From contig CAYQES010000011.1 in NCBI GenBank assembly GCA_964416595.1, forward strand, positions 8,972 to 72,971: a stretch of DNA of 64,000 bases, in the 5' to 3' direction. Below are positions 31,643 through 39,759 of the stretch, one piece after another. Within the stretch, counting starts at the first letter, position 1. Each line of letters begins with the position of its first letter. A program made the translations under genes and the position numbers. A model generated the notes under the pieces. The model was not told where the DNA came from and searched no databases. It saw only the letters and a program-made list of their open reading frames with translations. The stretch comes from JAKFYM01 sp964416595 (GTDB lineage Bacteria > Bdellovibrionota > UBA1018 > CAIPTA01).

Positions 31643-32982
31643 AAAAGATATTAGTGGCGGATGATGACTCCGTAACGAGAGATTTATTGCGGGAAGTATT
31701 GGAAGCCGAAGGTTTCATGGTGCAGCTGGCCTGCAGTGGGGAAGAAGCCTTGAGGGTTTTAACAAAAGATACATTCCTAGTGCTTTCAGACATTCGCATG
31801 CTGGGTATGGACGGCTTGGATCTTTTAGAGCGAGTGAGAAAAGATAATGACCAAACTTTTGTGATTTTGATGACAGGTTTTGGCAATATGGACGGTGCCG
31901 TTCGTGCGATCCAGGCTGGCGCCCTAGACTATATTTCCAAACCTTTTCGTATTCAGGAATTAAAATTCTTGGTTTTACGGGCCTATAAACAATGGTGTTC
32001 TTTAGAAAGCCAAGACAAAACCAATCCGCGAGAATCGACAGTTCGTAAACGTACGTTGATTGGCAAGTCTCCTTCCATTTTAGAAGTATACAAAAACTTA
32101 GCCAAGGCGGCCCTCTCTTCCAGCTCCGTTTTGATCACAGGTGAGAGTGGCACGGGCAAAGAATTGGTGGCAAAAGCGATTCATGAAAACAGCGCAAGAC
32201 GGGGCAAGCGTTTTCTAGCCATCAATTGTGGCTCTCTTACGGAATCGCTTCTCGAATCAGAGCTTTTTGGTTACGTGAAGGGAGCGTTTACAGGCGCCTT
32301 TCAAGATAAGGGTGGATTATTGGAAGAGGTTAATGGCGGCACACTTTTTCTTGATGAGGTGGGGGATGTGAGCCCGAGTTTACAGGTAAAACTGTTGCGT
32401 GTTTTGCAAGAGGGCGAGTATAAACCCGTGGGATCTACGGAAATTCGCAAGGTAGATTTACGTTTGATCGCCGCTACTCATCGCAAATTGGAACTCATGA
32501 TCCAAGATGGACGCTTTCGCGACGATCTCTACTATCGTTTGAAAGTAATTGAGATCGCTTTGCCGCCCCTCAGGGAACGGATCGCAGATTTGCCGATTTT
32601 AGTGAACCACTTTGTGGCTCTTTACTCTGAAGCGAACCAGAAAAAAATTTCCCATCTTTCTCCAGAGGCCATGGAGTTTCTCACTAACTACAATTGGCCC
32701 GGTAATGTGCGTGAATTAGAAAATGCTATTGAGCGGGCCGTGGCTATGAGCAATAGCTCTGTGTTGTTTCTGGAGGATTTTGCTGGCTTGAATTCGGTGG
32801 CGAGCGCTGCGACTGTTAAGCCCACGGCATCTTTAGAGCAAATGGAGAAGGAGCATATTCTAAAGGTGCTCGAGGAAACCCAATATAATAAATCCAAGGC
32901 ATCCTTTGTGTTGGGAATTGATCGAGCCACCTTATATCGCAAGGCTCAGCGCTATGGGATCGACATTTCCACAAATAGATAG
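31639..32982 (+). CDS. NtrC-family sigma-54 activator, intact
   Basis: 447 residues. The receiver has ADDDS and phospho-Asp in LVLSDIRMLGMDG. The AAA+ domain keeps GESGTGKE, GAFTGA, GGTLFLDEVGD and the arginine finger (FRDDLYYRL). The C-terminal Fis HTH reads NKSKASFVLGIDRATLYRKA. The ATG at 31639 overlaps the kinase stop. It is complete, unlike the relative at 24164, and could drive the sigma-54-type promoter at 24119 (inference). Confidence 0.93.
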   Translation: MKKILVADDDSVTRDLLREVLEAEGFMVQLACSGEEALRVLTKDTFLVLSDIRMLGMDGLDLLERVRKDNDQTFVILMTGFGNMDGAVRAIQAGALDYISKPFRIQELKFLVLRAYKQWCSLESQDKTNPRESTVRKRTLIGKSPSILEVYKNLAKAALSSSSVLITGESGTGKELVAKAIHENSARRGKRFLAINCGSLTESLLESELFGYVKGAFTGAFQDKGGLLEEVNGGTLFLDEVGDVSPSLQVKLLRVLQEGEYKPVGSTEIRKVDLRLIAATHRKLELMIQDGRFRDDLYYRLKVIEIALPPLRERIADLPILVNHFVALYSEANQKKISHLSPEAMEFLTNYNWPGNVRELENAIERAVAMSNSSVLFLEDFAGLNSVASAATVKPTASLEQMEKEHILKVLEETQYNKSKASFVLGIDRATLYRKAQRYGIDISTNR

Positions 32983-32986
32983 CTAA

Positions 32987-35419
32987 TTAATGCAAATTTT
33001 CCAGGGCAATACGAAACACATCCTGCACCTTTGACACAAAATGGATTTGCAATCCCTTAAGGTGAGCACTGGGAATTTCTTTTAGATCTTTTTTATTCAG
33101 CTTAGGCAGAATAATGGTTTTGATTCCAGAGCGTTTGGCGGCCAATACTTTTTCTTTGATGCCGCCCACGGGTAATACTTTTCCTACCAAGGATAGCTCG
33201 CCTGTCATGGCCAATAGATCTTTGACTTTTTTGTTTTCTAAGAGCGATAAAATAGCCGTTGCCATGGTCACGCCGGCGGAGGGGCCGTCTTTCGGAACGG
33301 CACCTGCGGGAATGTGCAGGTGAATGTCGTGCTTTTGGAACCACTCTTGGGGGCTCAAGAAAAGGGGCTTGCCGTCTGCGCCGCGGGTTACAGCGGGAAT
33401 TTTTTTCCGGGAATTAGCCATAGCTTTTCTTACGTGCGAAAGAGCGATACGTGCACTCTCCACCATCACTTCTCCCATTTGGCCCGTGAGTTTCAGCTCC
33501 CCCTTGCCTTCCAAGGCAATGGCTTCGATGAAAAGGATATCGCCGCCCATGGCTGTCCAAGCGAGGCCCGTTACTACACCGGGTTGAGTGGCTCGCTCGG
33601 CGGTTTCGTTGAAGAAGCGTTGGGGGCCGATCCAAGTTTCCAGTTGCTGCTCTTTCAGCACGAGTGGCGTGCGTAATTTCTTTTCTACTTTTAGGCGAGC
33701 TGCCCTTCGACAAATTTTATCCATCAATTGCTGAAAGGAGCGCACGCCAGGCTCCCGAGCATAATCTTTCAAGATGCGTTTTAGGGCCGTGGGCGCAATG
33801 TTCACCGAATTTTTTTGCAGGCCATGTTTTTCTAAAGCATTAGGAATCACATACTCTGTGGCGATGTGCTCTTTTTCTTCCAAAGTGTAGCCGGAGATTT
33901 CAATCACCTCCATACGATCCAAGAGGGCAGGAGGAATAGTGGCCAAGTTATTAGCTGTGGCGATGAATAGCACTTTCGAAAGATCGTAGGGCACGTCGAG
34001 ATAATGATCGAGGAAGGCTGCGTTTTGTTCGGGGTCGAGCACTTCCAAAAGCGCAGAAGCAGGATCGCCCTGGAAACTTGCCAGTTTGTCGATTTCGTCC
34101 AACATGATCACGGGATTGATGGTGCCCGCCCGCTTCATGCCCTGGAGAATTTTGCCTGGCATGGCGCCAATATAAGTGCGGCGGTGGCCTTTGATTTCTG
34201 CCTCATCCCGCATGCCACCTAGAGAAAATCGGAAAAATTCCCGGCCTAAGCTTTTGGCGATGGATTTACCCAAAGAAGTTTTGCCCACCCCTGGGGGGCC
34301 CACAAAACAAAGGATTGAGCCCGAAAAGCCAGGTTTTAAAGTGCGTACGGCCAAGAATTCCAGGATGCGGTTTTTCACTTTATCTAAACCATAATGGCCT
34401 TTGTCGAGAATTTTTTTGGCGTGATTGAGATTGAGGTTGTCTTCGCTGCTTTTGCTCCAGGGGAGGGTAGCAAGCCAATCTATATAAGTGCGGGTTAAAT
34501 TAAATTCCGGGCTCATTTCCGGAATGCTTTGTAAGCGCTGCAGTTCTTCTTTTGCTACTTTCTGGGCGTGCTCGGGAAGCTTAGCCTTAGCCAGTTTTTC
34601 TTTTAAAGATTTTGTTTCCCGGCTTTTGTCGTCTTCTTCGATGCCGAGTTCTTTGCGGATGCTTTTTAATTGTTCTTTTAGGAAAAATTCCCTTTGGATT
34701 TTATTCACCCGCTGGTCCACTTCCGTAGATAATTTTTTTTGCAGGTTAGAAAGATCCTGTTCTTTTTTCAAAAATACGAGAAGTTTAAGCAAGCGCTCTT
34801 TTACGTCGATCGTTTCCACGTAATCTTGAGCCTCAGCTCCTTGGGGAGCAATGGCATAGGCCACAAGATCTGCAAGAGATCCCCGAGTGGGAGTGTTGAT
34901 CATCGCGAGTTTCATTTCTTCCGTGAAAAAAGGATTGGTTTCTGAAAGCTGGCGCACTTGCAAAATCACGGCTCGGGCTAATGCTTCGATTTCTGGATCC
35001 TTGCCATTAAGATCTTCATTATAAAGAACCGTGGCCGATAAAAAGGGTTCACTTTGCACGGGTGAATCCACAGAAAAGCGCTGCACGCCATGCACGAGGA
35101 GAGTCATGGAACCGTCGGGCATATGGATTTTTTTTAGCACCCGGGCACTCACACCTTTAGTGTAGAGGTCGTTGAAGTTATATTGCACCTCGGGCCCCTC
35201 CGTAGATTCTTTGGCCGGAGGGAGAATCTTTAATTTTCTCTTGGGCAACAAAAGCCCCACCATATTTTTTTCGTTCAGGGCCTTTTCCACGGCCACGATA
35301 CTTTTTCCCCGGGGCACTTGCATGGAAGCCATGAGGCCGGGCAAAACAGGGCTGCTATCCACGGGAAGGATAGGGAGAATGGGGGGGAGCTGGGGATTTA
35401 CCACCACTAAATCTTTCAT
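32987..35419 (-). CDS. lon: ATP-dependent protease Lon
   Basis: 810 residues, full length. The N-terminal substrate-binding domain starts LPILPVDSSPVLPG. The AAA+ domain has Walker A GPPGVGKTS and Walker B VIMLDEIDKL. The C-terminal Ser-Lys protease has the catalytic Ser in PKDGPSAGVT and the Lys in GGIKEKVLAAKR. It degrades misfolded and regulatory proteins in the cytoplasm. AGGTG lies upstream of the ATG. It converges on the sigma-54 activator with a 4-nt gap between stops. Confidence 0.96.
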   Translation of the reverse strand: MKDLVVVNPQLPPILPILPVDSSPVLPGLMASMQVPRGKSIVAVEKALNEKNMVGLLLPKRKLKILPPAKESTEGPEVQYNFNDLYTKGVSARVLKKIHMPDGSMTLLVHGVQRFSVDSPVQSEPFLSATVLYNEDLNGKDPEIEALARAVILQVRQLSETNPFFTEEMKLAMINTPTRGSLADLVAYAIAPQGAEAQDYVETIDVKERLLKLLVFLKKEQDLSNLQKKLSTEVDQRVNKIQREFFLKEQLKSIRKELGIEEDDKSRETKSLKEKLAKAKLPEHAQKVAKEELQRLQSIPEMSPEFNLTRTYIDWLATLPWSKSSEDNLNLNHAKKILDKGHYGLDKVKNRILEFLAVRTLKPGFSGSILCFVGPPGVGKTSLGKSIAKSLGREFFRFSLGGMRDEAEIKGHRRTYIGAMPGKILQGMKRAGTINPVIMLDEIDKLASFQGDPASALLEVLDPEQNAAFLDHYLDVPYDLSKVLFIATANNLATIPPALLDRMEVIEISGYTLEEKEHIATEYVIPNALEKHGLQKNSVNIAPTALKRILKDYAREPGVRSFQQLMDKICRRAARLKVEKKLRTPLVLKEQQLETWIGPQRFFNETAERATQPGVVTGLAWTAMGGDILFIEAIALEGKGELKLTGQMGEVMVESARIALSHVRKAMANSRKKIPAVTRGADGKPLFLSPQEWFQKHDIHLHIPAGAVPKDGPSAGVTMATAILSLLENKKVKDLLAMTGELSLVGKVLPVGGIKEKVLAAKRSGIKTIILPKLNKKDLKEIPSAHLKGLQIHFVSKVQDVFRIALENLH

Positions 35420-35521
35420 TAGGCACCTGCTAACGTAGTCGTTACCGCACTATCAAGTAGAAATTGGCCACGAATTGGCCTTTGGCAAGAGGGTAGTTTT
35501 TAACGCGATGCCCCTTGGGTT

Positions 35522-36022
35522 TTAAAGGGTGCGTAATTTTTCCCGCAGACGCCTGGTAAGCATATCGTAGACTTGTGGGTCCGTTTCTACGCTGTTCCAG
35601 CCCTCGTCTTCTCCGGTTTTAAAATTCACTTTTTGTAATTCTTCTTCCACGGTGAGTACCACCTGGCTGCCGGAAATATTGGGTGTAACCGTGTAGGCAT
35701 ATTTGCGGCGTACTTTGAGGGGTTTCCGCTTCGGTATGCCGTTGAATTGGTATTCCACATATTTATTTTTCGCCACGGAATATACCCAGCCTGTGCGTAC
35801 GGTTTCGTCGTTACCCTTCACGGAGCCCGCCGTAGGTGGATCGCTTTCCCGGGCAAGTTCGTCGAGCACAGCCCGTGCGGCAATTAAGATATCTTCTGGA
35901 GCTTCCACATAGGAGCGAGTGTTGCCAAACTTAGGCGCATTTTTTTCTTCTTTATACTGGGCCTTATTGGGATTGGAAGCGCAAGATACGAGCAGCAACG
36001 CGAGCACTAAAAATGTTTTCAT
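35522..36022 (-). CDS. Predicted lipoprotein
   Basis: 166 residues with a lipoprotein signal (MKTFLVLALLLVSC) and Ser at +3. The mature part is basic and beta-rich (RRKYAYTVTPNI, QVVLTVEEELQKVNF), ending in a helical RRLREKLRTL. It resembles envelope-associated lipoproteins in general fold feel only. The gene is head to head with pyrD, sharing a short promoter region. Confidence 0.7.
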   Translation of the reverse strand: MKTFLVLALLLVSCASNPNKAQYKEEKNAPKFGNTRSYVEAPEDILIAARAVLDELARESDPPTAGSVKGNDETVRTGWVYSVAKNKYVEYQFNGIPKRKPLKVRRKYAYTVTPNISGSQVVLTVEEELQKVNFKTGEDEGWNSVETDPQVYDMLTRRLREKLRTL

Positions 36023-36100
36023 ATGCTTATAAGGGTAGCGGAATTTTTTTGTACTGCAAGGCTTGCTTTTCTCCTGTGCGGTTCGTGTTACGCTAGAAGC

Positions 36101-37144
36101 ATGGGGTGGCGCTTATTGCGGAAAATTTTGTTTCGTTTTGACCCGGAATGGGCGCATTTCTTTGGTGGTATCTATTTAAAAATTCGCGGTTTCATTACTC
36201 AGGGGCGTTCGCGGCCTGTGCGCTGGATCGGGCGTGCCGCGCCCACCTTGGCGGGCTATACACTAAATTCGCCCCTAGGCATTGCTGCGGGTTTCGATAA
36301 GGACGGCACGCTAGTTCTCGGACTAAAGAGTTTAGGGTTTGGTTTTGTGGAAGTGGGTTCGGTTACCTACCAGCCGCAAAAAGGCAATCCAAAGCCACGG
36401 GTTTTTCGGGTGCCGGAAGCGGAGGCTTTGGTGAATCGCATGGGGTTTAATAGCCAAGGAGCCTATGCGGTGGCCGAAAATCTGCAAGAGCTCAGGGCCT
36501 TAACCCCCATTCGTTTTCCGATCGGTGTGAATATTGGCAAAAATCGCGAAACGCCCTTGGAGCAAGCGGGCGAAGAATACGCAAAAAGCTTGAGTGTGCT
36601 TTATGGAGTTTCTGATTACTTGGTGATCAATATTAGTTCGCCTAATACGCCGGGTTTAACTTCCCTTCAGGAAGAGAGTTATTTACGGCCCCTTTTGCAA
36701 AAAACTCGGGAAGCTCGGGATAAAGCCAGCCGCACGCTTCCGGGCTTGGTGCGGCCCCTATTTTTAAAACTCTCGCCAGATTTACAAACCGCTGACCGCA
36801 AATGGGCCGTGGAAACTGCCATAGACGAAGGGTTTTCCGGTATTATTGCCTCCAATACCAGCCGCCGCCGGGATTTCCCCGGGCTTCCTAAGGCGGATGT
36901 TTTACTTGAAGAGGGGGGCTTGAGCGGAGCCCCCTTGCGGGCCGAGGCTCTGCGCCATATCCAGGAAATCCGCTCTTGGGTGGGCTCTAAAATCACTCTC
37001 ATATCTGTGGGCGGCTTAGGTGGCCCCGCCGATGCCAAAGCCCGGCTGAGCGCTGGGGCGGATCTTTTGCAAACTTATACGGCCCTCGTGTACCAGGGCC
37101 CCTCTTATCCCCTACGAATCGCGAAGGCTATGGCCAAGCCTTGA
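36101..37144 (+). CDS. pyrD: Dihydroorotate dehydrogenase (quinone), class 2
   Basis: Oxidises dihydroorotate to orotate with quinone, in pyrimidine synthesis, at the inner membrane. 347 residues; the N-terminal amphipathic helix typical of class 2 (GWRLLRKILFRFDPEWAHFF) precedes the barrel. Motifs: GIAAGFDKDG, GSVTYQPQKGNPKPR, NRMGFNS, NISSPNTPGL (catalytic Ser), ISVGGLGG. The ATG at 36101 matches family N-termini; the frame extends to 36023 without support. Confidence 0.93.
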   Translation: MGWRLLRKILFRFDPEWAHFFGGIYLKIRGFITQGRSRPVRWIGRAAPTLAGYTLNSPLGIAAGFDKDGTLVLGLKSLGFGFVEVGSVTYQPQKGNPKPRVFRVPEAEALVNRMGFNSQGAYAVAENLQELRALTPIRFPIGVNIGKNRETPLEQAGEEYAKSLSVLYGVSDYLVINISSPNTPGLTSLQEESYLRPLLQKTREARDKASRTLPGLVRPLFLKLSPDLQTADRKWAVETAIDEGFSGIIASNTSRRRDFPGLPKADVLLEEGGLSGAPLRAEALRHIQEIRSWVGSKITLISVGGLGGPADAKARLSAGADLLQTYTALVYQGPSYPLRIAKAMAKP

Positions 37145-37189
37145 TTCTTGGCCTAAGCCTATGCTACACCTTCGTTTTCGGAGGAATCC

Positions 37190-37588
37190 ATGGCTCAAGT
37201 ATGTGAACTAACAGGAAAACGCCCTGCCTACGGGAATAAAGTATCGCACTCTAATATCAAGACGCGTACCCGTTGGATGCCCAATTTGCGGAAAAAGAAA
37301 TTTTTAATTCCAGAATTGCAACAAACGATTGCGATTTTGCTTTCTAGTCGCGCTATTCGCACCATCGATAAGTTGGGTGGAATTACCCCTGCGATCATGA
37401 ATGCCCACGAGAAATCTCTCTCGGAGCGTTTGATGAAAGTGCGAGCTGCCATTCATAAGGGGCGCGTAAAGCGGACAGCTGTTGGCAGTAAGAAAACCGC
37501 CAAAGTTGCAGCTCCTGCTAAAACGGAAGTTGTTGTGAAAGCAAAATCCGTCGCTCCTGCGAAAGCTAAGAAAACAAAAAAATCTTAA
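37190..37588 (+). CDS. rpmB: 50S ribosomal protein L28 with long basic tail
   Basis: 132 residues against about 70-80 in most bacteria. The first ~85 residues are the L28 core (CELTGKRP, HSNIKTRTRWMPNL, IRTIDKLGGI). The last ~45 are an Ala/Lys/Val tail (KTAKVAAPAKTEVVVKAK...). The tail could contact rRNA or be disordered. CGGAGGA lies upstream. It follows pyrD by 45 nt. Confidence 0.92.
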   Translation: MAQVCELTGKRPAYGNKVSHSNIKTRTRWMPNLRKKKFLIPELQQTIAILLSSRAIRTIDKLGGITPAIMNAHEKSLSERLMKVRAAIHKGRVKRTAVGSKKTAKVAAPAKTEVVVKAKSVAPAKAKKTKKS

Positions 37589-38229
37589 GTCGTAAAATTT
37601 TTAATTTTACGTTTTAAATCCTCTAGCCTGCGAACAATTTCTTCCGGAGCTAGGGGATTTAACATTTGTGGGACCGCACTTTTTGCGTCCTTATCTAATT
37701 GCAGACGGAATTTATCCGCATAGTACCCACCATTAAATTTTTTGCAGCAAGAGGCGCAAGCCGAGGCCCGGATTTTTCGCCTCGCGGGGATAGTGGTAGC
37801 GCAATGGGGGCAACGATATATGTATTTTACTGGGGTGAGGCGCGGCACAGGGTTGTAACGCCGGGCGCCCACCCTTTTTAGGATAGCCTTAAATTCCGCC
37901 GTATGGCCGTAGGGTCGTTTTTTTTGCCAGAGGAAATAGTGCACAAGCTCGTGCAGTAAAGTATCGCGGATGTGGAATTCTCCGTCGGGTAAATCTCTTA
38001 AATACGTGGCAATTTCAATTTCTGACAATCTAGGAAATAAAGGATTGCGGGAGCCAGGAACAAAACGGCCCGCAGAGGAACGTAAGCGACTATTCCAGCG
38101 CAAGGGGAGGGGCGGGAGCTCTCCTTGAAAGTGTTGGGCATTGAGTTCAGCAAAAATTTTTTCTAGCACGTGTGCTCCATCATAAAGATTTCTAGCGGGG
38201 AATGAAAGTTTGGTTTTTGGGGATTGCAA
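37585..38229 (-). CDS. SprT-like zinc metallopeptidase-family protein
   Basis: 214 residues. HELVHYFLW with GHTAEFKAI downstream is the SprT/Spartan-type zinc motif. It is followed by a zinc ribbon, CPHC and CASCC, about 25 residues apart. Family members are linked to DNA-protein crosslink repair in eukaryotes; bacterial roles are less clear. The start is a TTG at 38229 without SD; a later GTG (about residue 22) is possible. The stop overlaps the rpmB stop. Confidence 0.8.
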   Translation of the reverse strand: MQSPKTKLSFPARNLYDGAHVLEKIFAELNAQHFQGELPPLPLRWNSRLRSSAGRFVPGSRNPLFPRLSEIEIATYLRDLPDGEFHIRDTLLHELVHYFLWQKKRPYGHTAEFKAILKRVGARRYNPVPRLTPVKYIYRCPHCATTIPARRKIRASACASCCKKFNGGYYADKFRLQLDKDAKSAVPQMLNPLAPEEIVRRLEDLKRKIKNFTT

Positions 38230-38287
38230 AAGCTTAAGCCCATGGGCCTTGACGCTACAGGGCTCTGCCCTCTACAACAGGGGAAGC

Positions 38288-39352
38288 ATGAAAAAACAAA
38301 AGATCGCGGTAATCGGTTATGGGTTTATTTCAGGGAAGGGCCACATCCCGGCTTTTTTACAGCGGGAAGACGTGGAAGTGGTGGCCGTGGCGGATATTTG
38401 TGAGGCTAGGCGCGAGCTTGCGGCTAAAGCTTTACCCCAGGCCCGGATCTATTCTTCTTACCAAGAACTATTAGCCCAAGAATTGGAACTCGATGTGGTG
38501 GATATCGCCACCCCCCCTTGCGACCATAGCGAGATTGCTGTGGCCGCTCTGGAAAAAGGCTTCCATGTGTTGTGTGAAAAACCCTTAGCTGCTTCCACGG
38601 AAGCCGCCGCGCGCATGCTTCGGGCTGCGCAAAAAAGCCAGCGGGTGCTTTTTCCTTGCCACAACTATAAGCATGCGCCCGTGGTGAAGGTGATCCAAGA
38701 GGCCATTTCCTCTGGGCGTTTAGGGGCGATCACGAGCGTTACCCTGCAAACCTTTCGTAATACCCATGCAAAGGGCGTGAAAGAGTGGCGCACCGATTGG
38801 CGGCGGGATTTTAAAACCAGCGGTGGCGGCATTGCCATGGATCACGGCTCCCACACTTTTTATCTTACCTTCGCTTGGCTGCAATCTTTGCCCGTTTCTT
38901 TAACGGCGAAGGCGCTCCGGCTTTCTCCTGAGTGGGACACAGAGGATAATTTGACTGTGACCTTAGAATTTCCGGGGAAAAAATTCGCCCACTCTTACCT
39001 TTCGTGGACCGCCGGTATGCGCAAAGTTATCTATGCGGTGCAAGGAACCAAGGGCGGCGTAGTGGTGAACGACGACGAAGCCGAGATTTCTATAGGCTTT
39101 CCCAATACGGGTTCCCACGGCGGCAGTGGCGATCATAAGGTGGAAAAATTTACGATCGAGAGCGACTGGATGGATGCTTCGCACACAAAATGGTTCAATT
39201 CCATGTACGATAAGTTTTTAGGTTGCATTCAGCGGGGGGAGTTCGTGAACGATGAAATCCGGGAATCCTACGCCTGCGTAGAAATCATCGAACAGTGCTA
39301 TCGCTCCAGCGAAGCGGGCTCCCGCACGGTGGAACTGAAGGGATGGCAATGA
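38288..39352 (+). CDS. Gfo/Idh/MocA-family oxidoreductase
   Basis: 354 residues. The N-terminal Rossmann fold begins KIAVIGYGFISGKGH, with the family CEKPLA motif at ~97 and a second-domain HNYKHAP/DHGSHTFY region likely holding the active site. It probably oxidises or reduces a sugar or cyclitol with NAD(P); substrate unknown. The ATG at 38288 has AGGGGA upstream. It overlaps the BolA-family gene (ATGA). Confidence 0.85.
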   Translation: MKKQKIAVIGYGFISGKGHIPAFLQREDVEVVAVADICEARRELAAKALPQARIYSSYQELLAQELELDVVDIATPPCDHSEIAVAALEKGFHVLCEKPLAASTEAAARMLRAAQKSQRVLFPCHNYKHAPVVKVIQEAISSGRLGAITSVTLQTFRNTHAKGVKEWRTDWRRDFKTSGGGIAMDHGSHTFYLTFAWLQSLPVSLTAKALRLSPEWDTEDNLTVTLEFPGKKFAHSYLSWTAGMRKVIYAVQGTKGGVVVNDDEAEISIGFPNTGSHGGSGDHKVEKFTIESDWMDASHTKWFNSMYDKFLGCIQRGEFVNDEIRESYACVEIIEQCYRSSEAGSRTVELKGWQ

Positions 39353-39615
39353 AAGATAGTCGAGCCACAGCGGAGAAAATCCGGGAAATTTTAGAGCGGG
39401 AGTTTAAGCCCTTGGAGCTCGAGATAGAGGATCAATCCCATCTCCATAAAGGCCACAAGCAGGCTGGGGGCGGAGGGCATTTTTTTGTGTTGATTAAGAG
39501 CAAGCGTTTCCAGGGTCTTGCCCCCTTGGCCCGCCAGCGTTTGGTGCTGGAGAGCGTGGCCTCTTTAATGGATACGGAGATCCATGCGTTGTCGTTTCGC
39601 TGTTTGCCGGCTTAA
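39349..39615 (+). CDS. BolA-family protein
   Basis: 88 residues. The BolA core reads LEIEDQSHLHKGH, HFFVLIKSKRFQG, RLVLESVASLM and IHALSFRC. BolA proteins partner with monothiol glutaredoxins in iron-sulfur handling or act in the envelope stress response. GAAGGGA lies about 6 nt before the ATG, which overlaps the oxidoreductase stop. Confidence 0.85.
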   Translation: MKDSRATAEKIREILEREFKPLELEIEDQSHLHKGHKQAGGGGHFFVLIKSKRFQGLAPLARQRLVLESVASLMDTEIHALSFRCLPA

Positions 39616-39660
39616 TTTTTTAAAATTGATGATATTAATCAACCACATCCGAAAGCCCCA

Positions 39661-39679
39661 GGAAAACCTTGTGTTTTCC
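39661..39679. promoter_or_regulatory. Perfect inverted repeat upstream of fusA
   Basis: GGAAAAC-CTTGT-GTTTTCC, 7-bp arms, 81 nt before the fusA ATG. No T tract follows, so it is not a classic terminator. It could be an operator or the end of the upstream transcript. Confidence 0.35.
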
Positions 39680-39759
39680 GCTATGATCCTTTAAAAATTT
39701 CGGAACCGCTTCAGCGCAAAAAAATAGACCGCAGCTAAAAGTCTGCATAAAGGAAAGAC

